The position numbers were made by a program, and so were the translations under genes. Below are positions 38,856-48,500 of a DNA stretch of 64,000 nucleotides, in pieces. Numbering within the stretch: the first letter of the stretch is position 1; every line of letters starts with the position of its first letter. Source of the stretch: Burkholderiaceae bacterium (GTDB taxonomy: Bacteria; Pseudomonadota; Gammaproteobacteria; Burkholderiales; Burkholderiaceae_C); assembly GCA_019751915.1 (NCBI GenBank), contig JAIEMS010000004.1:32185-96184 (forward strand). The letters run 5' to 3'. The notes beneath the pieces were generated by a model. That model was not told the origin of the DNA. It ran no database searches and was given only the letters and a program-made list of their open reading frames with translations.

Positions 38856-39099
38856 CGCGTTTCCTCACTTCTTCAATACTGACGATGCAGGCGGCACCGC
38901 CGAAAAAATCGAACAGCACCCTGTAGCTGCCTACCCGCAGCCGGTAGCTGTAGGCGTGATTGATCAACGCTTTCACGCCAGTGCATGCAGGGAATGCCTC
39001 CAACTTGCCACGCACCTCGTCACGGATCATTATTTGGGTTGGCTTATCCAGCTTGAGTAGTTGCCGGAATGCCTTGGGCTTCCATTCGATACTGTTCAT
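38839..39099 (-). CDS. RelE/ParE family toxin
   Basis: 86 residues. The fold is recognisable from IEWKPKAFRQLLKLD at the start and the core YRLRVGSYRVLFDF...IVSIEEVRKRDERTY, with the basic and Tyr residues of the RelE C-terminal region. It would act as a ribosome-dependent mRNA interferase or gyrase inhibitor. Which of these applies cannot be told from sequence. Paired with the HTH antitoxin downstream. Confidence 0.85.
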   Translation of the reverse strand: MNSIEWKPKAFRQLLKLDKPTQIMIRDEVRGKLEAFPACTGVKALINHAYSYRLRVGSYRVLFDFFGGAACIVSIEEVRKRDERTY

Positions 39100-39149
39100 G
39101 GACTCAAATTATAAGTATTAATAAGTAAAGTTGTGCTGTGCCTGATATT

Positions 39150-39425
39150 TCAGGCTGTCTCTGTGGTGGGCTGTGATTCCAAAGCCGCACAAACTTGCAA
39201 GTTGAGCGCCACAAATTCATTCCAATCATACTTATTTTCATAATGCAAAATATACTGCCTGTCTACACGGCAAATTTCTGGGCGTTGGGCGTAAATAGTA
39301 CATAGTTTACTGTCTTGGGCATAGTGTTTACAAACACCATCACCCCGATCTAGAAATTTTGTTTCTTCAGCCCAATGAACGCGTTGGCAGCAAATCCCGC
39401 ATTGGTTACAGGGGAATTTTGTCAT
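39150..39425 (-). CDS. YkgJ-type cysteine-cluster (putative zinc/iron-chelating) protein
   Basis: About 91 residues with the YkgJ signature: CNQCGICCQ near the N-terminus, then CKHY, CTIY and RPEICR, a set of conserved cysteines thought to bind zinc or iron. The function of the family is unknown. The start (ATG at 39425, or GTG at 39428) lies only a few bases after the stop of the HNH-like membrane protein gene, so the two may be co-transcribed. It could belong to the neighbouring system or be an independent gene. Confidence 0.78.
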   Translation of the reverse strand: MTKFPCNQCGICCQRVHWAEETKFLDRGDGVCKHYAQDSKLCTIYAQRPEICRVDRQYILHYENKYDWNEFVALNLQVCAALESQPTTETA

Positions 39426-39432
39426 CACTGGG

Positions 39433-41097
39433 TTAAATTAATGATGCAAGCCATTTTCTGGTGCTATCAGAATTCCCTATTTCGTAGGGAAGCTCAATGC
39501 CTCTTTTTTTTGCTTGATCTTTTAAAATAAGTCCTCGTTCCATTTCACTATTACAGGCTGCCAACGTTCGAGAAAAATCTGCCAATTCATCTACATCTAA
39601 ATTAAACTCAATTTTTCCTAGCTCTGTTAAATATCTATCTAGTTCGGCATTAATTTCTTGGAATTTCTTTACTGTTCCTGCATGGGGCATAATAGATGCA
39701 GCAAAATCCCATACTTTTTTTGCTACGCCACTATGCAGCAAGAAATAGTTGAGTCCCAATGTACATACGCCTGTTACAAGAGCACCCGCAAACGCTGCCA
39801 ATTCACCGCCAAACGGAAAGCCACAAAGAGGAATTAGCTCCGCGTAAACCATAGTTCCAACGACTGCGGACACCCCGGCGGACAATATTGATAATACAGC
39901 CTTTGACAAATCAACAAACGAAAGATCATCAGGATTTAAGGCGATCAATTTAATGGCATTGACTATTTGGCCCCACATCTCTCTGATAATTTTAATAGCT
40001 GCCCGTTGAGTGGTTGCAAAAATATTAAACAATGTGGTAGTCAAACTGGCAAAAGCGCCTGCAAATACGCCATCTTTAAAACTGATTAAAAAATCATTAA
40101 AACGTACTTTGACTCGATGCCAAATGCCTTTTAATGTCTCTTGAATACCATCGATAAAATGCTCAAATTTGAAATCTGTTTTCAGTTTTTCAAAAACTAT
40201 GGGGATTTGTTCGCGCAGCTCGAACCAAACTTCGGCCAATATCAGTCCAAGCATTTGCCGTGTGCCCATTTTAAGACCAGCTGCCCCTGAAGCAGTAGCC
40301 GTATTTTTAATGAATTTGCTGCTGGAATAATATTTTTGATTAATTTGAGCATCGTATATTTTTCTTGCCTCCTTGTCTTTATTTAGCATTGCTTCATGGT
40401 CAACTGATTTAAGTGCATCTATTTTTATTTTATCTCCTATGATATCACTTTCTAATTCACTTGCTTTTTGGCGCTGCTCTGGAGTGTCTCTTGGTAGAGT
40501 GGCTAAAAATGCTTGATCTTTACCTAATTTTAGTTCAGCATCTTTAATCTTTTTTGGGAGTTCATTTGAAAAATCTTCTACAGAAAGAGCTTGTTTTGAT
40601 CTATTTATACTTCTATGGGTTGATTGTAAATTACTGCTGTTATTGGCTAACTCCACAGTACCTAAATCTGCTAAAACTCGGCCAGCATCATCATAAATTT
40701 CTTTTGCAGCAATAATATGATCAAGATCTCGAATTCCTTTTTTAGGTAATAAAATTTTACCTGTGTACCCATCTATTAAATTGCCAGAGTCTTGTAATTT
40801 AGCATCAATTCTGCCCTTATTTATATAATTTTCGTCTTTGTCAATGCCAACTTTTTCTCTGTTATAACTACTTACTAGCTTGCCATTTTTGTCTTTTTGT
40901 TTTGTTTTTTCTATGTAAATTGATTGCTCTTGCTTTGTGGCATAAATCCCAGAGCGAACATTATGGATAGTATCTACATCGCCACCTAATTTATCTTTAA
41001 AAAGTAAAAAATCAAGACCAAAACTTGTAGTAAGGCTATGAACTACAGTTTTTTCAAGTTCTTTGGCCCAAGGGTAATTAATAACTTCTGCTTGCAT
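39433..41097 (-). CDS. 554-residue protein with HNH-like motif and C-terminal membrane module
   Basis: I do not recognise a named system for this protein. Around residues 110-170 it reads YTGKILLPKK...DLDHII...SSNLQSTHRSINRSK, which fits an HNH nuclease pattern: DH as metal and base, then Asn 156 and Asn 165 with SK. The middle (170-270) is charged and helical. From about 275 to 480 follow hydrophobic stretches such as FAGAFASLTTTLFNIFATT and LAAFAGALVTGVCTLGLNYFLL, likely membrane helices. The tail is soluble and acidic. The gene is AT-rich compared with its surroundings. It follows the glycine-rich membrane protein gene by 57 bases. A nuclease or membrane-damaging effector role is inference. 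Confidence 0.6.
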   Translation of the reverse strand: MQAEVINYPWAKELEKTVVHSLTTSFGLDFLLFKDKLGGDVDTIHNVRSGIYATKQEQSIYIEKTKQKDKNGKLVSSYNREKVGIDKDENYINKGRIDAKLQDSGNLIDGYTGKILLPKKGIRDLDHIIAAKEIYDDAGRVLADLGTVELANNSSNLQSTHRSINRSKQALSVEDFSNELPKKIKDAELKLGKDQAFLATLPRDTPEQRQKASELESDIIGDKIKIDALKSVDHEAMLNKDKEARKIYDAQINQKYYSSSKFIKNTATASGAAGLKMGTRQMLGLILAEVWFELREQIPIVFEKLKTDFKFEHFIDGIQETLKGIWHRVKVRFNDFLISFKDGVFAGAFASLTTTLFNIFATTQRAAIKIIREMWGQIVNAIKLIALNPDDLSFVDLSKAVLSILSAGVSAVVGTMVYAELIPLCGFPFGGELAAFAGALVTGVCTLGLNYFLLHSGVAKKVWDFAASIMPHAGTVKKFQEINAELDRYLTELGKIEFNLDVDELADFSRTLAACNSEMERGLILKDQAKKRGIELPYEIGNSDSTRKWLASLI

Positions 41098-41154
41098 GAT
41101 GATTTTTTGAAAGTTAAAAAATGGGGCACTATTGCCCCAGAAGTGTTAATTCAT

Positions 41155-42246
41155 TTAAAATTTATCCGCCTTGGATGTCGCTTGCTCTAGATTGAATTTT
41201 AATTCATCTCCATTGAGCACAGAGAACCCATCGCCATCTCTTTCAAGTTCTGGAACATCATCTTCATTTTTTACAATATCACCATTTAATTTTTTAAATT
41301 TAAAGATTGGTGTAGAAATTAAATCTACTAAAATGGATGCTAAAGCGTAGCCATTTCCAATGATTTGAACAGTATCTTCGCCAAGTTTGGCTATTTCATC
41401 GTTTGTATTTAAACCTCTACTCTTAATATCATTTAAAAAACTATCGATTTTTTCTAGGTTGTTGAAATATTGATAAAATTGACCATGAATTGATGTTAAT
41501 ACATGTTTAATTTTCCGTGCATATTCAATGGTTTCGTTAAGGTGCTCTATGGCACGGTTCATTTTTTCAATTGCAGTCGTTACGTTTTCATCCGCCTCTT
41601 TTGCATTTTTTAATGATTTTTCGCCGTGGTTATCGTAGGCCCAACCTGCAATTGCCAACACTGGCGCAACTATTGTTGCACCCAAAATAACGGTACCTCC
41701 AGCAATTCCCATACCACCTGTAGCCAAAGATCCGCCGCCAAGTGCTGCCAAGGCAGCTCTAGTAGCTGCAGCACCTGCCAATGAAGAAATGGCTGTGCCA
41801 GTAGATGCAGAACCTAGCGCCATCACACCTCCGTAAACTGCAAATCCTGCTGCTGCAGCTGCTGCCCCTGCTCCAACTATTGATCCGATTACACCGGTGG
41901 CTGTATAACTGTAATTTTCAATTTTTTGCTGTTGATTTTTTGGAATATTAATTTCTAATTTCTTATCGAGAGATTTATTTAATTTTTCAATCAATTTTTG
42001 AGCCAATGTTTGAAATTCTCCAATACTTTCGCCAATTTCAAGCTCTTTTCTACCTAAGATGTCTAAGGCGGTAGTAGTTTTATTTTCCACCTTGTCAAAT
42101 TCTAATTTTTCCCCATCGTAGCGCCCCTGTGCAGCCTTCACAATATCATCAGCCTCCGAATGCTTTTGATAACCGTCATAGCCTTTTTTAGCGCCAAAAA
42201 CTGCTGTTCCTAAAGCAACTGCACCAAGAATTAATGGTAATGGCAT
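41155..42246 (-). CDS. glycine-zipper-like membrane protein flanked by helical segments
   Basis: 363 residues from the ATG at 42246, preceded by AAAGG; the track start at 42303 would overlap the regulator gene. A short N-terminal hydrophobic helix (LPLILGAVALGTAVFGAKKGY) is followed by a charged helical region (about 30-105). Then comes a long Gly/Ala-rich hydrophobic region (about 110-205, with VIGSIVGAGAAAAAAGFAVYGG and GGMGIAGGTVILGATIVAPVLAIAGW), then a second helical region with heptad-like spacing and an acidic tail. The layout suggests a membrane-inserting, oligomerising protein. AT-rich. No enzymatic motif is seen and the function is unknown. Confidence 0.6.
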   Translation of the reverse strand: MPLPLILGAVALGTAVFGAKKGYDGYQKHSEADDIVKAAQGRYDGEKLEFDKVENKTTTALDILGRKELEIGESIGEFQTLAQKLIEKLNKSLDKKLEINIPKNQQQKIENYSYTATGVIGSIVGAGAAAAAAGFAVYGGVMALGSASTGTAISSLAGAAATRAALAALGGGSLATGGMGIAGGTVILGATIVAPVLAIAGWAYDNHGEKSLKNAKEADENVTTAIEKMNRAIEHLNETIEYARKIKHVLTSIHGQFYQYFNNLEKIDSFLNDIKSRGLNTNDEIAKLGEDTVQIIGNGYALASILVDLISTPIFKFKKLNGDIVKNEDDVPELERDGDGFSVLNGDELKFNLEQATSKADKF

Positions 42247-42287
42247 TATTGATGACCTTTCGTGTGATAAAAATGAAAAAACATAAT

Positions 42288-43205
42288 TTATTGTATTTCC
42301 CACATTGCCAGCGCCTGCTGCAAACTTTTCACCACCGATTGGTGTAGCTCAATGGGTTTGATAATTCGTACATACGGCAACCAATAACGCACTACGGGCA
42401 ATAGTTGCTGTGGGTGGTTAATGTGTGTTGTCACCAATAAAGAGCCATCATCATCGGTTCGATATTGCTGTTGGGGAAGCAAGGGGCGGCGGGTAAAGTA
42501 GTGCGCCACCTCTGGTGCTACGCGCAGCAGCACTTCGGTGGTTTTGGTGGTGAACCACACATCGTCTTTGCCATTGATGTAATCGTGGTGGGCGGGGTTG
42601 GTGGTGAAGTGGTTGGATTCGTCCACTTGCAGGGTTTCGATGAGGGCGACGCTGAAATTTTTCAGTCGATCCCCTTCTTCGGCAGCCAAATACCACACGC
42701 CATTTTTATGGATCAGCCGGTAAGGTTGTGCTAGCCGTGGTTTGTCTTTGTAAACGAAGCGGCATTCATACCGTTGCTCAATGGCGTTTTGCAATAGTGC
42801 AAAAGTGATGTTTTGATGGTCTAAGTTTTCGTGAGAGGGAGATTGCACGTGGGTGGCCCGTTGGGTCACTGGGGTTTCAAGTTGCTCCAGCAGATAGGGC
42901 AGGCTGGGGTCAGGAAACAGATGTTCGGTGCCTGTCAACTGGGCATAGTTGTTGAGATACTGCGCTGGAATGGTGCTGCGCCGATGGTGGGCTAATTGCC
43001 AGTGCCCTGTGGGGCTGCGTTTGGCAATGTCGCGCAGGCGTTCGCTGAAATCGCGCTCGATGGTGCGCACATCCACGCCAAATCGCCGTGCCAACTCGTG
43101 CTTATCAATACTGCCGCCTTGGTGCAGTAGCGCCAAGATGTCAGATAAACGCTGCGCCAGTTTTTCTCCTTTTGCACTACTGGAGCGGGGAGCGGGCTTG
43201 TTCAT
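42288..43205 (-). CDS. WYL-domain transcriptional regulator with N-terminal winged helix
   Basis: 305 residues from the ATG at 43205; a GTG at 43241 is the alternative and neither has a clear ribosome-binding site. The N-terminal HTH region contains RLSDILALLHQGGSIDKHELARRFGVDVRTIERDFSERL. The WYL domain (about residues 130-215) holds RYECRFVYKDKPRLAQPYRLIHKNGVWYLAAEE, and a C-terminal WCX-like extension follows. This is the architecture of BrxR/CapW-type repressors that control BREX, CBASS and other defence operons. It stands first in a minus-strand series and is less AT-rich than the two genes it probably controls. Confidence 0.82.
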   Translation of the reverse strand: MNKPAPRSSSAKGEKLAQRLSDILALLHQGGSIDKHELARRFGVDVRTIERDFSERLRDIAKRSPTGHWQLAHHRRSTIPAQYLNNYAQLTGTEHLFPDPSLPYLLEQLETPVTQRATHVQSPSHENLDHQNITFALLQNAIEQRYECRFVYKDKPRLAQPYRLIHKNGVWYLAAEEGDRLKNFSVALIETLQVDESNHFTTNPAHHDYINGKDDVWFTTKTTEVLLRVAPEVAHYFTRRPLLPQQQYRTDDDGSLLVTTHINHPQQLLPVVRYWLPYVRIIKPIELHQSVVKSLQQALAMWEIQ

Positions 43206-43417
43206 TGGTAGGAGTGGTGTTTTTTGTGAATCCAAACACACTGTACAAGAGGGTTACGACAGGTGGTGTCGGTGCCGCTTGAAATTCAATTTAATCTCTC
43301 TTGAACCAGCCGTGCTTGCTTTGCCACCGTCACTGCATGGTTCAATGACCAGTGCCGGAGTAAGCAAGTAGGTGTACCGACTTTCCGTATTCTGGTACGC
43401 CCGTTAAGCTTGCTCGT

Positions 43418-44212
43418 ATGAAAACTGTTTCTACCCATATCCAGTCGCGCGACAACGCCTTTGTGAAAGAGCTGCGCCGCCTAGCCCAAGACACCACCGC
43501 TTACCGCAAGCAAGGCCGCGTTTGGCTCGAAGGCGACCATCTGTGCCGGGCAGCGCTGGTGCGGGGTCTGCAGCCGGCCATTGCCGTATTTTCAGAGTCT
43601 TTTTGGCCTCTAGCCCCCGCTGAGTATGTAGAGGGCGCTATCAAAATAATAGTTCTCGCCGATGCCTTGTTTGCCGACATTAGCGGTCTGGAGTCGCCTG
43701 CAGCCATGGGCTACATCATCGACTTGCCCTCGGCTGCGGTGCTGTCGGCTACAGCGGCCACGGTGGTGCTCGACCGGGTGCAAGACGCTGGTAATGTCGG
43801 CTCGATTTTGCGCAGCGCCGCCGCTTTTGGGTTTCGTCAGGTGCTGGCGCTCAAGGGCACTGCCGCGCTGTGGGCACCCAAAGTGCTGCGCGCAGGCATG
43901 GGCGCTCATTTTGGTTTGCAACTGATCGAGTCGCTAGAACCGCAAGCGTTGGCTGCACTGAACATCCCCCTGATCGTCACCAGCTCGCACCACGGTGCCT
44001 TGGTTCAGCAGCAGCCGCTGCCGTGGCCTTGCGCTTGGGCGCTGGGCCACGAAGGCCAAGGGGTCGGCCCGGCGGTGGCGGCCCGTGCCGCCTTGTCGGT
44101 ACGCATTGGTCAGCCCGGCGGGGAGGAGTCGCTCAATGTGGCCGCTGCTGCTGCCATTTGTCTACACGCCAGCGCCATCAGTGCGCCTGCTGCGCCCCAT
44201 TTGGCGCGTTGA
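43418..44212 (+). CDS. TrmH/SpoU family RNA 2'-O-methyltransferase
   Basis: SPOUT-class methyltransferase, probably acting on tRNA or rRNA. Seen are the N-terminal substrate-binding part (IQSRDNAFVKELRRLAQD...WLEGDHLCRAAL), then VVLDRVQDAGNVGSILRSAAAFG, LGHEGQGVGPAV and the knot motif VRIGQPGGEESLNVAAAAAICL. Length 264. The segment at about 43607-43654 includes a dispersed-repeat match coding for AIKIIV. In Burkholderiales this gene normally follows rnhB. Confidence 0.9.
   Translation: MKTVSTHIQSRDNAFVKELRRLAQDTTAYRKQGRVWLEGDHLCRAALVRGLQPAIAVFSESFWPLAPAEYVEGAIKIIVLADALFADISGLESPAAMGYIIDLPSAAVLSATAATVVLDRVQDAGNVGSILRSAAAFGFRQVLALKGTAALWAPKVLRAGMGAHFGLQLIESLEPQALAALNIPLIVTSSHHGALVQQQPLPWPCAWALGHEGQGVGPAVAARAALSVRIGQPGGEESLNVAAAAAICLHASAISAPAAPHLAR
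43607..43654 (+). repeat. repeat-family segment inside the trmH-like gene
   Basis: CTCTAGCCCCCGCTGAGTAT...GCTATCAAAATAATAG carries both halves of the dispersed repeat in reverse order relative to the intergenic copies, in frame within the coding sequence. Confidence 0.45.
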
Positions 44213-44261
44213 TTCCACGGGTTTTCCCTGAAATGGCAGGCGCGAAATAATCGCGACTGGC

Positions 44262-44267
44262 TATAAT
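44262..44267 (+). promoter_or_regulatory. -10 element of the carAB promoter
   Basis: TATAAT in the context TGGCTATAATGGG, about 130 bases before the carA GTG. The -35 region is weak. The long leader (to 44396) has no convincing reading frame and may be involved in pyrimidine or arginine control, as in other carAB operons. Confidence 0.6.
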
Positions 44268-44396
44268 GGGCGGCTTTCACGCATCCCCCTACGCCTAGCG
44301 CAGCTTCATAGCCGACCCCCACAAGAGCTTTCGCACGAGACATCTTCCTTGTCTCCTGCTCCGCTGGGCGTACCCGTAACCAACTCGGAGAACCCA

Positions 44397-45572
44397 GTGC
44401 TTTTGTCTCTACAGGGAAACTTCCCGCCCGCCATTCTGGCGCTCGCAGACGGCACGGTCTTTATCGGCAATTCGATTGGTGCCACTGGCACCACCGTCGG
44501 CGAAGTGGTGTTTAACACCTCCATGACCGGCTACCAAGAAATCCTCACTGACCCCAGCTATTGCCAGCAGATCGTGACCCTCACGTATCCGCACATTGGC
44601 AACTACGGTGTCAACGCTGAGGACATCGAAGCCCATAAAATCCACGCCGCTGGCCTTGTCATCAAGGATTTACCCTTGGTGGCGAGCAACTTTCGCTCCA
44701 CACAAACGCTGTCGCAGTACTTGGTACGCGAAGGCACGGTGGCCATTGCCAACATCGACACGCGTCAACTCACGCGCTTGCTGCGCGCCAAGGGAGCACA
44801 AAACGGCTGCATCCTTGGTTTAGCCGCTGGCGAAGTGGTGTCGCAGGCCCACATCGACCAAGCCTTGGCTGCTGCCCAATCAGCACCTGCCATGGTCGGA
44901 TTGGACTTGGCCCAAGTCGTATCGACCACCGCCTCCTACCCTTGGACGCAAACCGAGTGGCAACTGGGCGCAGGCTATGGCGATCAGGCCGCAGCGCGTT
45001 TTCATGTGGTGGCGTATGACTTTGGTGTCAAGTTCAACATCTTGCGGATGCTGGCCGAACGCGGTTGCAAAATCACCGTGGTGCCTGCCAAAACCCCCGC
45101 CGCTGAGGTGCTGGCCCTGAACCCCGATGGGGTGTTTTTGTCCAACGGCCCCGGCGACCCGCAGCCTTGCGATTACGCCATTGCCGCTACCCGCCAGATC
45201 GTTGATGCAGGCATCCCGACCTTTGGTATTTGCCTCGGCCACCAAATCATGGCGCTGGCTGCAGGTGCCAAAACCTTCAAAATGGGCCACGGCCACCACG
45301 GTGCCAACCACCCGGTCAAAGAAATTGACACGGGCCGCGTCAGCATCACCAGCCAGAACCACGGCTTTGCTGTCGATATGGACTCGATGCCCGCCCACCT
45401 GCGCGCCACCCACGTCAGCTTGTTTGATGGCACCTTGCAAGGCTTGGCCCATACCGACAAGCCAGCCTTTAGTTTTCAGGGCCACCCTGAGGCCTCGCCC
45501 GGCCCGCACGACATCGCCTACCTGTTTGACCGCTTCACGGCCCTGATGGCCACGGCCCAGGAGAAGAAATAA
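44397..45572 (+). CDS. carA: carbamoyl-phosphate synthase small chain
   Basis: Glutamine amidotransferase subunit that supplies ammonia for carbamoyl phosphate synthesis (arginine and pyrimidines). The N-terminal CPSase domain shows [21 protein letters not shown]; the class I amidotransferase triad has the Cys in [13 protein letters not shown] and the His and Glu in [12 protein letters not shown] choose the GTG at 44397 with CGGAGAACCCA upstream (391 aa) over the track TTG at 44349. The stop codon overlaps the first base of the carB ATG. Confidence 0.95.
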   Translation: MLLSLQGNFPPAILALADGTVFIGNSIGATGTTVGEVVFNTSMTGYQEILTDPSYCQQIVTLTYPHIGNYGVNAEDIEAHKIHAAGLVIKDLPLVASNFRSTQTLSQYLVREGTVAIANIDTRQLTRLLRAKGAQNGCILGLAAGEVVSQAHIDQALAAAQSAPAMVGLDLAQVVSTTASYPWTQTEWQLGAGYGDQAAARFHVVAYDFGVKFNILRMLAERGCKITVVPAKTPAAEVLALNPDGVFLSNGPGDPQPCDYAIAATRQIVDAGIPTFGICLGHQIMALAAGAKTFKMGHGHHGANHPVKEIDTGRVSITSQNHGFAVDMDSMPAHLRATHVSLFDGTLQGLAHTDKPAFSFQGHPEASPGPHDIAYLFDRFTALMATAQEKK

Positions 45573-48500
45573 TGCCAAAGCGCACAGACATTCAAAGCGT
45601 CCTCATCATCGGCGCAGGCCCGATCATCATTGGTCAGGCCTGCGAGTTTGACTACTCGGGCGTGCAAGCATGCAAGGCGCTGCGTGAGGAGGGCTACAAA
45701 GTCATCCTCATCAACAGCAACCCGGCCACGATCATGACCGACCCGGCCACCGCCGATGTCACTTACATCGAGCCGATTACTTGGCAAACGGTTGAGAAAA
45801 TCATTGCCAAAGAGCGTCCCGATGCCATCTTGCCGACCATGGGCGGTCAAACAGCGCTCAATTGCGCGCTGGATTTGTGGCACCACGGCGTGCTTGAAAA
45901 ATACAAGGTTGAGTTGATCGGTGCTACGCCCGAGGCCATCGACAAAGCCGAAGACCGCTTGAAGTTCAAAGATGCCATGACCAAAATTGGTCTGGGTTCG
46001 GCGCGCTCGGGTATTGCCCACTCGATGGACGAGGCATGGGCAGTGCAAAAGCAAGTGGGTTTTCCGACCGTCATTCGCCCCAGCTTCACGCTGGGCGGTA
46101 CCGGCGGTGGCATTGCCTACAACCCCGAAGAGTTTGAAACCATCTGCAAGCGCGGCCTTGAGGCCTCGCCGACCAACGAACTGCTGATTGAAGAATCGCT
46201 GTTGGGTTGGAAAGAGTACGAGATGGAAGTGGTGCGCGACAAAGCGGACAACTGCATCATCATCTGCTCGATTGAAAATCTGGATCCGATGGGCGTGCAC
46301 ACCGGAGACTCGATCACGGTGGCTCCAGCACAAACGCTGACCGACAAGGAATACCAAATTCTGCGCAATGCCTCGCTGGCAGTGCTGCGCGAGATTGGTG
46401 TCGATACCGGCGGCTCGAACGTGCAGTTCTCGATCAACCCGAAAGATGGCCGCATGGTCGTCATCGAGATGAATCCGCGTGTCTCGCGCTCCTCGGCGCT
46501 GGCCTCTAAAGCCACGGGTTTCCCGATTGCCAAGGTTGCAGCAAAATTAGCTGTGGGTTATACCCTCGACGAGTTGCGCAACGAAATCACTGGTGGCATT
46601 ACCCCAGCGTCGTTTGAACCGTCGATTGACTACGTCGTCACCAAAATCCCCCGTTTTGCCTTCGAGAAGTTCCCCGCTGCCGATAGCCGCCTGACCACGC
46701 AAATGAAGTCGGTCGGTGAAGTGATGGCCATGGGCCGCACCTTCCAAGAGTCGTTCCAAAAAGCCCTGCGTGGTTTGGAAGTCGGCGTGGACGGCATGAA
46801 CGAAAAAACCCAAGACCGCGAAGTGCTGGAAAAAGAGCTGGGTGAACCCGGCCCTGAGCGCATCTGGTACGTGGGCGATGCGTTTGCTATGGGCTTGTCG
46901 GTCGATGAAGTGTTTGAATTGACCAAAATCGACAAATGGTTTTTGGTGCAAATCGAGCAAATCGTCAAGATCGAACTCGACATCGACAAACTGGTGGCCG
47001 AAAAAGGCGAAGGCGCATTGGTTGCACTGGATGCAGGCACTTTGCGAACGCTCAAGCAAAAGGGCTTTTCAGATCGCCGCTTGGCCAAGCTGCTCAAAAC
47101 GACCGAAAAGGCGGTGCGCCAAGCCCGCCGCGCCCTGAATGTGCGCCCGGTGTACAAGCGCGTCGATACCTGCGCTGCCGAGTTTGCCACCGATACCGCT
47201 TATTTGTATTCGACCTACGAAGGCAACGGCGACGGTGAGTGCGAGGCCGAGCCGACCCAGCGGAAAAAAATCATGGTGCTCGGCGGTGGCCCCAACCGCA
47301 TCGGCCAAGGCATTGAGTTTGACTATTGCTGTGTTCACGCCGCCCTCGCCATGCGCGAAGACGGTTACGAAACCATCATGGTCAACTGCAACCCCGAAAC
47401 GGTTTCGACCGATTACGACACCTCAGACCGCCTGTATTTTGAGCCGGTGACGCTCGAAGACGTGCTCGAAATTGTCGACAAAGAAAAGCCCTACGGCGTG
47501 ATCGTTCAGTACGGCGGTCAAACGCCGCTGAAGTTGGCACTCGACCTCGAAGCCGAAGGCGTGCCCATCATCGGCACCAGCCCCGACATGATCGATGCTG
47601 CCGAAGACCGTGAGCGCTTTCAAGCCCTGTTGCACAAGCTGCAACTGCGCCAGCCGCCCAATGCCACTGCCCGTACCGAGCCAGAAGCCCTCGAAAAAGC
47701 CGCAGCCTTGGGTTATCCGCTGGTGGTGCGCCCCAGCTATGTGCTGGGTGGCCGGGCGATGGAAATCGTCCATGAACAGCGCGATTTAGAGCGTTATATG
47801 CGCGAAGCCGTCAAGGTCAGCAACGATTCGCCGGTGCTGTTAGACCGCTTCTTGAGCAACGCCATCGAGTGCGATGTCGATTGCGTGCGCGACAGCGCCG
47901 GTCAGGTGTTCATTGGCGGTGTCATGGAGCACATCGAGCAAGCCGGTGTTCACAGCGGTGATTCGGCCTGTTCGCTGCCACCGTACTACCTTGCCAAAAC
48001 CACGGTCGATGAGATCAAGCGCCAAACAGCGGCCATGGCCGAAGGCTTGAGCGTGGTTGGCCTGATGAATGTGCAGTTTGCCATTCAAGAGACCGAAGAA
48101 AACGGCGTTAAAAAGGACGTGATCTACGTCCTTGAAGTCAATCCCCGTGCTTCGCGCACCGTGCCGTTTGTCAGCAAGGCTACCGGCATTCAGTTGGCGA
48201 AGGTGGCAGCGCGCTGCATGGCCGGCCAAACGTTGGCGGCGCAGGGCATCACCAAAGAAGTAACACCGCCGTATTTCAGCGTGAAAGAGGCCGTGTTCCC
48301 ATTCGTTAAGTTCCCCGGTGTGGACACGATTCTCGGCCCCGAGATGAAGTCCACTGGCGAAGTGATGGGTGTGGGCAAAACCTTTGGCGAAGCCTTTGTC
48401 AAGAGCCAACTCGGTGCTGGCACCAAACTGCCGACCTCGGGCCGGGTGTTCCTGACCGTCAAAAACAACGACAAACCTCGCGCGGTCGAAATTGCCCGTC

